Below, one piece after another: positions 41,521 through 53,079 of a DNA stretch of 64,000 nt. The stretch's first letter is position 1. Every line of letters starts with the position of its first letter. The notes beneath the pieces are model-generated. The model was not told the origin of the DNA. It ran no database searches and saw only the letters and a program-made list of their open reading frames with translations. The position numbers and the translations under genes are program-made. The stretch comes from Paracoccus cavernae (GTDB lineage: Bacteria > Pseudomonadota > Alphaproteobacteria > Rhodobacterales > Rhodobacteraceae): positions 2,782,501-2,846,500 of the forward strand of contig JAUFRC010000001.1 in assembly GCA_030410095.1 (NCBI GenBank). The letters run 5' to 3'.

Positions 41521-41643
41521 AAGATTTCCTTTGCAGCTTCGGCCGGTTTAGGCAGGCATCTGGGCCGAGGCAAGTTCGCAAAACGCCACCCGTGGGGGTG
41601 GCGTCGGCAGTGTGGCGGGCTTTCGGGTGCCGGCAGGGCCGGA

Positions 41644-42069
41644 TCAGCCCTGCTTCGTCCCTCCGGCGAGTTCGAGAACGACCTCCCATTCCGCCGGGCT
41701 GACCGGCTGGACCGAGAGGCGCGAATTGTTGACCAGCACCATTTCGCGCAGACGCGGCTCGGCTTTGGCCTCGTCGAGCGAGATCGGGCGGACAACCGGC
41801 GCGATCGCCTTGATGTCGACACATTCCCAGCGCGGATCGTCGGATTTGCTGTCGGGATGGGCCAGCGCGATCACCTCGACCACGCCGACGACTTCCTTGC
41901 CGATATTGGAGTGGTAGAAGAAGCCGCGATCACCGATCTGCATGGCGCGCATGTTGTTGCGCGCCTGATAGTTGCGAACGCCGTCCCATTCCTCGCCCTG
42001 ATCGCCTTTGGCGGTCAGATCGGCGAAACTGAAGACATCCGGCTCGGATTTGAACAGCCAATACTGCAT
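41644..42069 (-). CDS. EVE domain protein
   Basis: The product is 141 residues and intact. It opens QYWLFKSEPDVFSFADLTAK and contains EWDGVRNYQARNNMRAMQIG, DRGFFYHSNIGKEVVGVVEV and PRLREMVLVNNSRLSVQPVS, the PUA-like EVE fold that binds modified bases in nucleic acids. Its start overlaps the stop of the YciI gene (TGATG). It is last in the tsaD-gpsA-yciI-EVE operon, a common alphaproteobacterial order. Confidence 0.92.
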   Translation of the reverse strand: MQYWLFKSEPDVFSFADLTAKGDQGEEWDGVRNYQARNNMRAMQIGDRGFFYHSNIGKEVVGVVEVIALAHPDSKSDDPRWECVDIKAIAPVVRPISLDEAKAEPRLREMVLVNNSRLSVQPVSPAEWEVVLELAGGTKQG

Positions 42070-42341
42070 CAGCCGATGACCTTCTTCCATTCGATCACCT
42101 CGACCGAGCGGAAGAGCCCCGCCGCTTTATAGGGATCGGTCGCGGCCCAGGCCTCGGCGGTTGCGATATCCTCGGCCTCGACGATCAAAAGCGAGCCGCG
42201 CATTTCGCCCTCTTCGATCAGCGGGCCGGCCATGCGCAGGATCTCGGCGCTTTTGAGATGGGCGAGGTGTTTCTCGCGGGTGTCGAGGCGGGTTTGCAAC
42301 TTGCCGGCTTCATCGCGGCAGATAATGGCAAAAAGCGGCAT
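42069..42341 (-). CDS. YciI family protein
   Basis: The product is 90 residues and intact, of the YCII ferredoxin-like fold: RLDTREKHLAHLKSAEILRM, GPLIEEGEMRGSLLIVEAED, and ATDPYKAAGLFRSVEVIEWK with the conserved DPY. Function is unclear; some members are small dehydrochlorinases or stress proteins. It overlaps gpsA and the EVE gene. Confidence 0.88.
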   Translation of the reverse strand: MPLFAIICRDEAGKLQTRLDTREKHLAHLKSAEILRMAGPLIEEGEMRGSLLIVEAEDIATAEAWAATDPYKAAGLFRSVEVIEWKKVIG

Positions 42342-43278
42342 CATTCTTCCTTCAGCGGACGGTTCAACAGAAATTCAAGGGCTTGTCCCATATCGACGCG
42401 TCCTTCGGCAAGTCCGGCGATCAGGGTGGAGATCGGCATATCCAGCCCGAGGCGTGGTGCCAGCGCGCTGACGGCGCGGGCGGTGGCAGCGCCTTCGACG
42501 GTGGTCGCGGCATCAAAGCTTTCGCCCGCGCCCAAGGCCTTGCCGAAGCGGAAATTGCGCGACTGTTCCGAAGTGCAGGTCAGCACGAGATCGCCAAAGC
42601 CCGAAAGCCCCGCGAGGGTCTCGGGCCGCGCGCCCATAGCACCGGCCAGCCGCGACATTTCGGCAAAGCCGCGCGTGATGACGGCGGCGCGGGCGCTGTC
42701 GCCGTAGCCCGCTCCGATCGCGGCACCGGCAGCAATCGCGATGACGTTCTTGAGTGCGCCTCCCAGTTCGGCGCCGGTCACGTCGCTGCTGCGGTAAAGC
42801 CGCAGGTTCGGGGTCGAAAGCTGGTGCTGGAGCGCCTCGGCCGCTGCCGGATCGGCGCAGGCGAGCGTCAGTGCCGTCGGCAGGCCGCGCGCGATATCGG
42901 CGGCAAAGGACGGGCCGGTCAGCACGGCGATCACGGAGTTCGGGCAGGCCTGCGCCATCAGGACCGAGGGCCCTCGAGCGAGCCGAGATCGATCCCCTTG
43001 GCGCAGCTCACCAGATTGCGCCCGTTCAGGGCCGCGCCGTTTCCGGCCAGAAAGCCGCCCAGCTTTTGTGCGGGCAGCGCCAGAAGCACGGTTTGTTGGG
43101 TGATGCTTGCAAGATCGTCGGTCGTCGTCAGGGCAGGCGGCAGGGTGACGCCCGGCAGGCGCGGGTTCTCGCGCCCGAAGGACACATCGCGGCCCCAAAG
43201 CGTGACCGGACCATTCGCGGCCAGCGAAACCGCCAGCGCGGTTCCGAAAGCCCCCGCCCCGAGAATGGCAATGCTCAT
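42341..43278 (-). CDS. gpsA: Glycerol-3-phosphate dehydrogenase [NAD(P)+] (frameshifted)
   Basis: About 312 residues. The NAD-binding N-terminus is [19 protein letters not shown]. The conserved SCAKGIDLG precedes a one-base shift near 42965. Then come [20 protein letters not shown], the catalytic lysine block [20 protein letters not shown] and [20 protein letters not shown]. It reduces dihydroxyacetone phosphate for phospholipid synthesis. It overlaps tsaD (ATGA) upstream and yciI downstream. Confidence 0.93.
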
Positions 43279-44338
43279 GCCTTGGCCCCCTTTTGCCCGA
43301 GCCGAGCATGGGCGCGGCTGCCTTGTCCAACGGCCAGCGCGGGCGGGCGGCCAGATCCATGCCGTCGCGCTGCCCGTTCCGGAAGGCCTCGATGCCGGCC
43401 CATGCGATCATCGCACCATTATCGGTGCACAGACGCAAGGGCGGGGCGAGAAAACGTGCTCCGGCCGCTTCGGCGACGGATTCGAGGGCGGTGCGCAATT
43501 CGGTATTGGCAGCCACGCCACCGGCGACGGCAAAGGTCGCGACGGGATTGGCCGCAAGGGCGCGGCGGGATTTCTCGGCCAGAACATCGGCAACGGCGCG
43601 CTGGAAGGCGGCGCAGATATCGTTGCGGTCCTGTTCGTGAAGACCGCCCTGTTCGGTGACAAGCTGGTCGCGCAGCCGCAGAACGGCGGTTTTCAGCCCC
43701 GAAAAGGACATGTCGAACCCCGGCCGGTCCAAAAGCGGGCGCGGCAGCTGAAAGCGTTTGACATTGCCTGCGGCGGCAGCGGCCTCGACGGAGGGGCCGC
43801 CCGGTTGCGGCAGGCCGAGCAGCTTGGCGACCTTGTCGAAGGCCTCGCCGGGGGCATCGTCGATCGTGCCGCCAAGGCGGGTGAAAGCATCGGGGCCGTC
43901 GACGCGCAGGAACTGGCAATGCCCGCCCGAGACCAGCAGCATGAGATAGGGATAGGCGATCTGGTCGGTCAGGCGCGGCGTCAACGCATGGCCGGCAAGG
44001 TGGTTCACCCCGACCAGCGGCAGGCCGGTGCCGGCGGCCAGACCTTTGGCCATCATGACGCCCGCCATCACGCCTCCGATCAGCCCCGGCCCCGCCGTGA
44101 CCGCGATCCCGTCGAGATCGCAAAGCCGCAGCCCTGCCGTGGCCAGGGCCTCCTCGACGCAGCCGTCAAGCTTTTCGGCATGGGCGCGGGCCGCGATTTC
44201 CGGAACAACGCCGCCGAAATCGGCATGGAGCTGGGTCTGTCCGACCACGACCGAGGCCAGAATTTCGCCCTTCTCGTTGACGATTGCTGCGGCGGTGTCG
44301 TCACAGCTGCTTTCGATGCCGAGAAAAGTCAGGGTCAT
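43275..44338 (-). CDS. tsaD: tRNA N6-adenosine threonylcarbamoyltransferase
   Basis: About 355 residues. It opens [20 protein letters not shown]. The metal-binding histidine pair is in [14 protein letters not shown], with [13 protein letters not shown] and the C-terminal [13 protein letters not shown] aspartate. A shift near 43300 in an A/G run removes the correct terminal GSGKKGAKA, whose stop would overlap the gpsA start. It makes the t6A modification of ANN-decoding tRNAs with TsaB, TsaC and TsaE. As an essential gene it is a good marker that the shifts are sequencing errors. Confidence 0.95.
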
Positions 44339-44490
44339 GATGGTTCGCTTCGCAGGCAGTGGTGCAGGATATCGGGTCGCAGTCAGGGGCGCGGGCGGTG
44401 GCGCAAAACCTGCATCAGGGCCGCAGGCCTTGCCCGACGCGCGCCGAGCGCCTAGGCAAGGCCTGATAGCATTACCGCTTGAGGAACGCC

Positions 44491-45148
44491 ATGCCGCCGC
44501 TGCTTTTGCTGACCCGCCCCGAGCCCGCCTCGCACCGCTTTGCGGCCGAGGCCGCGGGGCTTGGGCTAGAAGTGGTGATCTCGCCGATCCTGCGTATCGT
44601 GCCGGTAGCTCATGATGAGGCGCGGCTGGCTGCGGCCGAGGGGCTGGTCTTTACCTCGGAAAACGCGGTGCCTTTTGCCGGCGAGGGCGCGGCCGCCCCG
44701 CGATCTGCGTCGGCCCTCGCAGCGCCGAAGTCGCCCGTGCGGCGGGTTTCGACGCCGTTGCGGGGCCGGGGATGCGGCGCGGCTGATGCCGATGCTTCAC
44801 GATCTCGGCGCGGGCTGGCTTCATCCCCACGGCGTCCATATCGCCAAAAAGCTGCCGGTCGCGGGGATGGCTGTCTATGACCAACTGCCGGTTGCGCTGA
44901 ACGAACAGGCCCGTGCGGCGCTGGGCGGGGCGCGGCCGGTGCTTTTGCCGCTCTTTTCGCCCCGCTCTGCGCGGCTTTTGGCCGAAGAGGCGCAAACCGC
45001 CCGCGCGCCGCTCTGGGTGGCGCCGATCAGTGCGGCGGCTTGGGAAAACTGGGCCGCAGCAGCAGCGCGGCATGCGGTCGCACCCACGCCCGATGCTCCC
45101 GGAATCCTGCATGCTCTGCGGGAAATGCTGGCTGTGGAACAATCCTGA
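44491..45148 (+). CDS. hemD: Uroporphyrinogen-III synthase (frameshifted)
   Basis: About 218 residues from ATG 44491. The start, [19 protein letters not shown], and [18 protein letters not shown] fit HemD. Two shifts near 44690 and 44760 are needed to read [20 protein letters not shown] and then the second domain ([20 protein letters not shown], then [12 protein letters not shown]). It cyclises hydroxymethylbilane with ring-D inversion in haem and cobalamin synthesis. It diverges from tsaD and leads a hemD/mitofilin-like/hemY cluster, a normal Rhodobacterales arrangement. Confidence 0.87.
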
Positions 45149-45248
45149 TTGGCGCGGGTTGAGACGGGTAAAACTGACGACTAAGGTAGTGATGACGCCG
45201 TGTCAGATTTCTGGCCGGATCTCGCCTAGACTGATCAGGGAACCCACT

Positions 45249-46779
45249 GTGACCAAGCCAGAGAATTCCGCAAGCGACGCCGCCCTTCCTTCCGACGCCA
45301 GCCCGAAAAAGGCCGCCTCGGCAACGGAGACCGTGCCGAACCGACCCGTCGAGGCGGGCGCGGCTGCGGCAAGCGCGACTGCATCTTCGGGCAGCGTCAC
45401 GGTTGCGGATCGCTTCTGGTCGGCACCCCGTCGGATCCCAGCCTACAGCCCGCAAAGCGTAAAGCCATGACAGAGACCAGCCCCAGTTCGGTACCCCCGA
45501 CCACGCAGCCTTCTGCCGCAAAGCCGGCCGATCCGGTCAAAACCGAGCCCGCGAAAATCATCGAGACCAAAGTGGTCGAGGTCCGCAAAGCCGGATTTTT
45601 CCCGATGCTTCTGGGCGGTGTCGTCGCTGCGGGGCTGGGTGCAGGGGCGCCTATTACGCGATCCCGCATCTGCCCGCCGCATGGCAGCCCGTCGCGCCGG
45701 TCGATGCGCAGGCCCAAATTGACGCGGCACGCGCCGCCGCGGTCGAAGCCGCACGGACCGAGATCGCGGGCGCGCGCTCGCAACTGCTGAGCGATGCGAA
45801 TGCGGCAGCCGTCACCACGGCCCGCGAAGCCGCGCAGAAACTTTTGGACGAACAGCCCGTCCGTCCCGATGCCGGTGCCGGCGATCTGGGCGCGACGGTT
45901 GCCGATATGCAGGCGGCGCTTGCCGCGCAAGCCGACCGTGTGGCGGCGCTGGGTACGGCGCTTGACGCCCTGCGCATGCCCGAGCCCGTGACGGGCGCGC
46001 AGGCAAGCTCGACTGCGGGGCTGCAATCCGGCGGCACGGTGGATGCCCAGGCCTTGCAGGCGGTGCAATCGCTGGTGGCGCAGCTGCGCGCCGAGGTCGA
46101 TGCGCAGGGTGCACGGATCACCGAACTGGCCGCCCGTCCGGCCGGTGATCCCGACGCGACCGCACAGATCAGTGCCCTTGCCGCACAGGCCGCCGAGATG
46201 CAGTCGCGCATCGCCGCCGCCGCCGAAGAGGCGCAAAGCCGGATCGCCGCCGCCCAGGCCGAGGCCGAAAGCGTGCGCGCCGAAACCGCCACCATCGGGC
46301 GCCGCGCCCAGATCGCTGCTGCGGCTGCCGGTTTGCAGGCGGCGCTGGAATCGGGCGGCAATCTTGCGGGCGGGCTTGCCGATCTGCGTGCGGCGGGGGT
46401 CGAGCCTCCGGCGGCGCTGAACGGCGAGGTCGTTTCGCTGACCTATCTGCAGCGCGATTTCGACGATGCGGCGCGCTCGGGGTTGCGCGCCTCGCTCAAG
46501 GCGCAGTCGCAGGGCGGTGGTGCCATGGGCGCGATCGGGAGCTTCCTGCGCGTCCAGACCGGCGCCCGTTCGGTCGAACCGCGCGAGGGCGATGATCCCG
46601 ATGCCGTCCTGTCGCGCGCCGGTGCCGCCGTGCGTCTGGGCGATATCGCCGCCGCTTTGACCGCCATCGCGAGCCTTCCGCCCGAGGGGCAGGAGGCGAT
46701 GGCCTCCTGGACCGCGCAAGCCAAACAGTGGTCGGAGGCGCGCGCCGCCTTGGCCGATCTCGCCGCCACGGCGAATTGA
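45249..46779 (+). CDS. Mitofilin-family membrane protein (frameshifted)
   Basis: About 510 residues from a GTG at 45249. The N-terminus is Ser/Ala/Pro-rich. A single membrane anchor lies near KAGFFPMLLGGVVAAGLGAG. A long Ala/Gln/Glu coiled coil follows (ALAAQAAEMQSRIAAAAEEA and similar) with a C-terminal mitofilin-like region (LTYLQRDFDDAARSGLRASL). Shifts lie near 45425 and 45650. Alphaproteobacterial members beside hemY are relatives of the mitochondrial Mic60 cristae organiser and can bind and shape membranes. The conserved hemD-hemY context supports the call. Confidence 0.82.
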
Positions 46780-46789
46780 GGGTTCGGGA

Positions 46790-48594
46790 ATGCTGCTGTC
46801 GCTGTTGAAAATCCTGATCTTCTTTGCCGTCATTCTGGCCGTCGCGCTGGGTGCGGTTTTCCTGTCCGAAAACGGTCAGGCCCTGCGCCTGATCTATGAC
46901 GGCAACGAATATACCTTGGGCCCGATCCAGCTTTTCGTCGCCTTGTCGGTCGGTGTGGTGCTGGCTTGGGCGCTGCTGCGCATCCTCGGCCTTTTCGTCG
47001 CCACCCTGCGCTTCGTTGCGGGCGACGAGACTGCCGTGACGCGCTATTTCGCCCGCTCGCGCGAGCGCAAAGGTTATGATGCTTTGGCCGAGGGCATGCT
47101 TGCGGTCGCTTCGGGCGAGGGCAAGCTTGCGCAGGACAAAGCCGCGCGCGCCGCGAAATATCTCGACAAGCCGCATGTGACCGATGTGCTGGCCGCGCAG
47201 GCAGCCGAGGCAGCAGGCGATACCGCCAAAGCTTCGGACGCGTATCGCCGGCTGCTTGCCGACGACCGCACGCGTTTTGTCGGCATTCGCGGCCTGATGC
47301 GTCAGAAACTGCATGACGGCGATACGGCCACCGCGCTGAAGCTTGCGGAAAAGGCCTATGCCTTGCGCCCGAAAAACCGCGAATTGCAGGATACATTGCT
47401 GCAACTCCAGACCTCGGAAGGGGATTGGAAGGGCGCGCGCCAGATCCTGAAGGAAAAGCGCAAACAGGGTCAGTTGCCGCAGGATGTGGCGATCCGCCGC
47501 GATGCGGTTCTCGCGCTGCAGGAGGCCCGCGACGTACTGGCCGAGGGCAGCTCGATCTCTGCCCGCGAGGCCGCGATTTCGGCAAACCGCGCCAGCCCCG
47601 ACCTGATTCCGGCGGCGGTTCTGGCCGCGAAAAGCTATATCGCCCAAAAGGATACGCGGAACGCGACGCGGGTCTTGCTCAAGACCTGGTCTGTGCGCCC
47701 GCATCCGTCGATTGCCGCGACCTTTGCCGATATCGTCCCCGACGAGACGCCCGTGGCGCGGCTCAAGCGGTTCGACACGCTGATCCGCCAGAACCCCGAC
47801 AACGAGGAATCGCATCTGCTGCGCGCCGAATTGCTGCTCGCGGTCGAGGATTTCCCCGGCGCGCGGCGCGCGCTCGGCGATCTGGCGCAGAAACATCCGA
47901 CGGTGCGCACGCTCTCGATCATGGCTGCGATCGAACGCGGCGAGGGTGCCGATGATGCGGTGGTGCGCGGCTGGCTGGCCAAAGCGCTGACCGCAAGCCG
48001 CGGTCCGCAATGGGTCTGCGACAAATGCCATAACGTGATGGCCGATTGGGCGCCGGTCTGCGACAGCTGCGGCGGCTTCGATACGCTGAGCTGGCGCGAG
48101 CCGGACGACCGCCGCCGCGCGCGTTTTGCCGCGACCGACGGCGTCGAGATGCTGCCGCTTCTGGTCGGCGCACCCGTCGTTGGCGGTCTGGCTGCGGCGC
48201 AGGCTCAGGCCGAAAGCACGGGGACCTTTGCCAATATCGCGCGCGATCTTGCCTCCGATACAGCGGCACCGGCAAAGCCGGTCGAGATCGCGAATGTGGC
48301 CCCCGGAATGGTGCCGCGCAGATCGGATTACATCCGAACCGAACCGGCCAGTTTCGCCGATCTGCCCGAGCCCGCCATGACCGTCACCGACCCCGAAGAG
48401 CCGGTTGTCTTGCGGGCGGACGCGCCTCGGGCGCCCTTCGTCGTCCGCCCGAAACGCCGGCCCCCAAGGCGCCGGTCAATCCCGATGATCCGGGTGTTTC
48501 CGGCTTTGTTTCGGCCGAGGAATTCGCTCCGGTGCGCCCCGATGTCGAGCCGATCGACGACGATTATCTCGAAGAGATGAAAAAGAGCCGCTAA
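46790..48594 (+). CDS. hemY: HemY-type membrane TPR protein
   Basis: About 601 residues. Two N-terminal membrane helices (LLKILIFFAVILAVALGAVF and FVALSVGVVLAWALLRILGL) precede TPR repeats (for example GDTATALKLAEKAYALRPKN). A C-terminal zinc-ribbon-like segment is WVCDKCHNVMADWAPVCDSC, then GGFDTLSW. The tail is acidic. A shift near 48450 joins the last 45 residues (DPGVSGFVSAEEFAPVRPD). It is linked to haem synthesis by its conserved position after hemD. The biochemical role is unproven, and it is not the protoporphyrinogen oxidase also called HemY in Bacillus. Confidence 0.87.
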
Positions 48595-48655
48595 ACCCTT
48601 TCCACCCGCGCCGGAACCTGTTATCCGGCGCGGAATACGCCTTCTCAGGCAAGAT

Positions 48656-48731
48656 GCCGCAGTAGCTCAGCTGGTAGAGCACGTCATTCGTAATGATGGG
48701 GTCGGGGGTTCGAGTCCCTTCTGCGGCACCA
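48656..48731 (+). tRNA. tRNA-Thr (CGT)
   Basis: A 76-nt cloverleaf. The acceptor stem GCCGCAG pairs with CTGCGGC, the D-arm is GCTCAGCTGGTAGAGC, and the anticodon loop is ATTCGTAAT with anticodon CGT (codon ACG). The T-loop is GGTTCGAGTCC, and CCA is encoded. Confidence 0.97.
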
Positions 48732-49020
48732 CTTCACTGAATGTGAAGCAATTCTTCCCGATGATATTTTGAAGATGCGCCGCTTGTGCGGGTCCGCGAT
48801 TTTCGTTGCGCGCCTTTGCCCCGGCACCTATCCGCGGCCCGGTCAGCGGCAGAATGGCACCGCGCTTGACCCGTTCCATACCGCGGCGACCGCCCTGCAT
48901 GGCTGCCACAAGATCGCCCCGAGGACATTCTTCGCAGCATGGGAGTGGTCGCAACACCCTTTGCGCCGCCCCGACAGGGACGGCGTCGGGGCTGGTAGGG
49001 CCTGCCCGTTCGGGGCCGGA

Positions 49021-49594
49021 CTAGAACTCCCTGCCGATCAGGCGGTCGAGCGAGTTTGCCGCCGCCAAAGGCCGCGATAATCGCCGCGCCTGCGGTCCAG
49101 AAGATCGAGTTGAACTCTGCCTTGCCCTGCACCTGCGCTAGGAAGCCTGCGCCGCCGTCCGTCAGCATATATTGCTGGCCCTGTGCGGTCAGGTATTGCA
49201 GGTTCGCCTGCAGGAAGGTGATGCCTTCGGGCGTCAGAAGCGCATCGCCGTAGGGGTGATCCATGTGGAACTTGATCGTCACCGCCAGCAGGATCGTGCT
49301 CGCAAGCGCTGCCGGACGGGTCAGAAGCCCCACCGCGATCAGAAAGCCGCCTCCGAATTCGACGATGGCGAGCAGCGGCGAAAAGAGCCAGGGCAGCGGC
49401 AGGCCCAGTACGTTTTCGATAAAGCCCGTCTGCGCCATCGGCGCGATGATCTTGGGCCAGCCCTCGACCATCAACAGGCCGCCGATGATCAGGCGGAAGA
49501 CCAGCCAACCGACCGGCTGGGCGAAATTGTGATAGAAAGGTGCCATGAACGGCAGCAACAGCCGCTCTCTCGGGCTTGATGTCATTTCTTCCAT
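49021..49594 (-). CDS. DoxX family membrane protein
   Basis: About 190 residues with four predicted membrane helices. The DoxX core is WLVFRLIIGGLLMVEGWPKI, then LLAIVEFGGGFLIAVGLLTR and PAALASTILLAVTIKFHMDH. A shift near 49055 gives the terminal SLDRLIGREF. ATG 49594 is preferred over GTG 49606. Function is not established; relatives are linked to quinone, thiosulfate or oxidative-stress chemistry. Confidence 0.82.
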
Positions 49595-49765
49595 GCATTC
49601 CCCCACTGGTTAAACCGGAGCCAAAACAACTGGCTCGCAAAGAGTGCGGGAGCATCGGCGCTCTGGCAAGCGGCGGCTGCGGCAGGGCCGCGCGACGGTG
49701 CGGAATTCCGGAGATTTTGCTGTCTTCGTCCGCTTTTCGCCCGTTTTCATGCGGTCAGGGCAGTG

Positions 49766-50366
49766 TCAGACCGGATCACCCTGACGGTTTCCGTCGCCGT
49801 CGATCCACCAGATCACGTCCTTCCCCTCGGCGCGCAGCTGCGCGTTTTCGCTCTCGGGCGGGAGGATCAGGCTTTTGTGGCAGGCGAGCCCCGCGATTTC
49901 CATGCTGCCGTAGGCCCGCGCCCGAGACGGGCGGTAATCACCTTTGCGACCAGCGCGGGCGTCAGCTCTTCGGGGCGGGCGCTGGCGGGATCGGCGATGA
50001 TCGCGGCAAGGCGGGCCTCTTTGGCGGCCTCCGCGGCCAGAATCCGCGCGACCTCGGCCCGAAAGGCGGCTTCGGTGGCGACATAGGCCTCGAGCGTGGG
50101 CAGCTTCGCGGTCGCGGGCTTTTTCAGCTTGAGCCGGCCGTCGCGGTAAAGGCCCAGCAAAAGCCGTGCCCCGATCGGGGAAACCAGCGCGACCGGAGCG
50201 TCGTAAAACGCCAGATCGCGGTCGTCGGGATCAAGCCGCTCGCGACCGGCACGCCCGTCGAGCACCGCCTTGCGCAACGCGGCCAGCGCGGGGTGCGGTG
50301 GATGTTGGGGATCATGTCGATGACCGACAGGGCCGGTTTCATCCGTTCGCGAATGCTCCAAAGCAT
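49766..50366 (-). CDS. Conserved hypothetical protein (frameshifted)
   Basis: About 200 residues once shifts near 50300 and 49925 are bridged. It begins LWSIRERMKPALSVIDMIPN, continues with an Ala/Lys/Leu-rich helical middle (ATEAAFRAEVARILAAEAAK) and ends MEIAGLACHKSLILPPESEN, then a short acidic WWIDGDGNRQGDPV tail. There is no signal peptide or membrane segment. I do not recognise the family. Lysine-rich and alanine-rich segments could suit nucleic-acid or protein binding, but that is a guess. Strand and spacing suggest it may be transcribed with the glycerate kinase gene behind it. Confidence 0.55.
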
Positions 50367-50477
50367 GGCTTTCCCCTCGTGCAGGCTGTGGCGCTCCGGC
50401 GGATCCTGCCGGAGCGGTTTCGGAGGCCCGTCTTAGCCGCCCGGTCCCGCCGCGTCCATTCTTTGCCGTTCCGCGTC

Positions 50478-51723
50478 TCAGGGCAGGATCAGAATGGCGC
50501 GGAAATCGTTGACATTGGTCAGGGTCGGTCCGGTCACGACCTGCTGGCCGATCGCCGCGAAGAAGCTGTGGGCATCGTTGCGCGCAAGCGCCTCGGCGGG
50601 ATCGATGCCGCGCTCACGCGCCAGTGCCAGCGTATCGGGGCCGATCAGCGCCCCGCGACTTCGGCCGCGCCGTCAACACCGTCGGTGTCGCAGGCGATGG
50701 CATGGATCTTGGGGGCACCGTCGAGCGCCTGCGCCAAGGCCAAGGCATATTCCGCATTCGGCCCGCCGATCCCGTCGCCGCGCCGCGTGACCGTCAGCTC
50801 GCCGCCCGACAAAAGGATGCGCGGGCCGGTCAGGGACAAGGCAAGCCGCGCATGGTCCTGCGCCACTTCGCGGGCCTCGCCCTCCAAGGCATCGCCGAGG
50901 ATATCGACCTTGTAACCCGCATCACGCGCCAGTTTGGCGGCCGCCTCCAGCGATTGCGAGGGCGCGGCGCAGATCGTGTTCACGACGCGTGACAGACGCG
51001 GATCATCGGGATGGAGAACGCCGCTCGGCCCTTGGAGCGCTTGCCGCACCGAGCCGGGCGGATCGAGGCCCCAGCGGCGGATGATCTCGCGCGCATCCTC
51101 GGGGTCGAGTAATCGCCGACCGTCGGGCCCGAGCCGATCATCGCCGGATCGTCGCCCGGAATATCGGAAACCAGAAGCGCCAGCACCCGCGCCGGATAGG
51201 CCGTCGCCGCCAGCTGACCGCCTTTGACGCGGCTGAGGTGCTTGCGCAGCACGTTCATTTGCCCGATCGGCGCGCCCGAGGCCAAAAGCATCTGGTTGAC
51301 CATCTGCTTTTCCGCCAGCGTGACCGAACCCGCAGGCGCGATCAGCAAGGACGACGCCCCGCCCGAAATCAGTGCGAGCACCATGTCGTCGGGCCCGAGC
51401 CCCGCCAGCATCGCCAGCATCCTCTGCGTGGCGGCAAGCCCCGCCTCGTCGGGGACAGGATGGGCTGCCTCGACGATCTCGATGCCTCTGGTCGGGCGGC
51501 CATAGCCGTAGCGCGTGATCACCAGCCCTTCGCAGGGCCCCCAAGCTTGCTCGACGGCCTCGGCCATGCGTGCGCTGGCCTTACCCGCGCCGATGACCAG
51601 CAGCCGTCCGTTTGGCCGTTCGGGCAGAAACTGCGCGAGGCTTTGCATCGGATCGGCGACCGTTACGGCGCGGTCGAACATCTGGCGGAGAAGTTGGGCA
51701 GGGGTCACTATAGAAGCAGTCAC
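50478..51723 (-). CDS. Glycerate 2-kinase / MOFRL family (frameshifted)
   Basis: About 415 residues from a GTG at 51723. The DUF4147 N-terminal domain shows GRLLVIGAGKASARMAEAVE and DDMVLALISGGASSLLIAPA, then VRK-type NVLRKHLSRVKGGQLA and VLALLVSDIPGDDPAMIGSG. The MOFRL C-terminus shows ILLSGGELTVTRRGDGIGGP, NAEYALALA, and DTDGVDG. Shifts near 51110 and 50650 interrupt it. It phosphorylates D-glycerate (older literature calls it hydroxypyruvate reductase TtuD), feeding glyoxylate/serine metabolism. Confidence 0.83.
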
Positions 51724-51886
51724 AACGCAGTTCCCGGGCTGAGGGCCGTTCCGGCATGAAAGGATCGCCGGAACATTCCGTCGGGCCGCGTTGCTCGCGG
51801 GCCTATAGAGGGCCGGTTGGCACAATGTGGCGGACAGACCGGCCCGCCCGCAAGTGCGCAAACGTTCCATGTCCTTCTTTTGGCGC

Positions 51887-52830
51887 TCAGGCAGGCGGGG
51901 CGTCGGGGAGGAACCCGGCACCGTCCTCCGCCGCGTGAAAGCGCAAAGAGGCCAGAAGCGTCTGTTTCGAGGTGCGCAGGTGGCTTCGGGTCGCCGCAAG
52001 CGCGGCCTCTTCGTCGCGCGCCTCGAGGGCGGCGATGATCGCGAGATGCTCGGCGATGGCGGCATGGTTGCGGTCGCGTTCGTCGGTCTTGTCCCATTGA
52101 AAATGATAGTGGAAGATCAGCGAGATAACCTTGCTGAACTCCGCCGCGAAGCGGTTTTGAACCACGGCGCCGATCGTGTTGTGGAAACGCTCGTCGAGTT
52201 GCGAGAAATCGTGGAAATGGTGATCAATGCGGTTTTCGAGGCGCTGGTGCTCGTCCCTGAGCGCGGCCAGTTCGCGCCAAACCGCGTGATCCGCAGGCAG
52301 GGCCAGCAGATGCGAAACCGCGTTGAGTTCGAGGATCATGCGGAAATCCGACAGCTCGACCGCGAAATCGCGGGTAAATCCGACCATTTCCCAGCCGCCG
52401 CGCGGCGCCGCCGCACCAGTCCGAAGCGGCTGAGCGAGGCCAGAAATTCCTGGAATGCATAGGCCGGAACCTGAAAGCGCCGCGACAGATCGGTGACATT
52501 GAGCGCGGTTTGCGGCGGAATGTCGGCGCGCAGGATCCAGTCGAGAAACTGGCGCTCGAGCTCTTCCTCCGAAATCGCGCCGCCCTGCGTCTCCAGCCGG
52601 TCGCGCGGCAGAGGGTGGCGCAAAAGCGTCTTGTCGCGTCCGCTCCAGTGGATGATCGTCTCGCTATGCATCCGTTCGAGCGCGCTGCGCACAATGGTGC
52701 GGCTGACCTCGAGGCGGGAGGACAACAGCAGCTCGGCCGGCAGGCTTTCACCCGGTTCGAGCGTGCCGCAATAGTCGAGCAGGGTGTTGTAGGCCTCGCG
52801 GAACCGTTCGTCTGTTCTGCCCAATCGCAC
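51887..52830 (-). CDS. GntR family transcriptional regulator
   Basis: About 313 residues. A GTG at 52830 and a TTG at 52824 both lie behind GGAGG, the TTG with better spacing. The N-terminal winged helix is PGESLPAELLLSSRLEVSRT, then IVRSALERM. An FCD-like ligand domain has DFRMILELNAVSHLLALPAD and LDERFHNTIGAV, then HAAIAEHLAIIAALEARDEE. A shift near 52395 joins the two parts. It diverges from the zinc alcohol dehydrogenase gene and probably regulates it. Confidence 0.8.
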
Positions 52831-53079
52831 GCCCTCCGCCTGTTTCACCAGAGGAAAGCAGCTTTTGCAGCGCGAATGAAGAGGGCGCGTGCCTGTCTGG
52901 CCGCATTCTCGCCAAAAGGCGTTTCCGGCCGACAGCGACAGGTATTGCGGGGCAGGATCAGCACAATTGTTGATTATGATTAAAAACAATTGACGCGACA
53001 GCCCGGCATGTCGCAGGTTTCGCGAAAGCCGCCCCGAGGCGGAGATTTCGACGTGCAATCCCCTGCAAGGAACTTTGCG

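Noticed and set aside
48667-48957. Minus-strand frame ending PQKGLEPPTPSLRMTCSTS
   Set aside because: It is the reverse translation of tRNA-Thr and its flank, the same kind of artefact.
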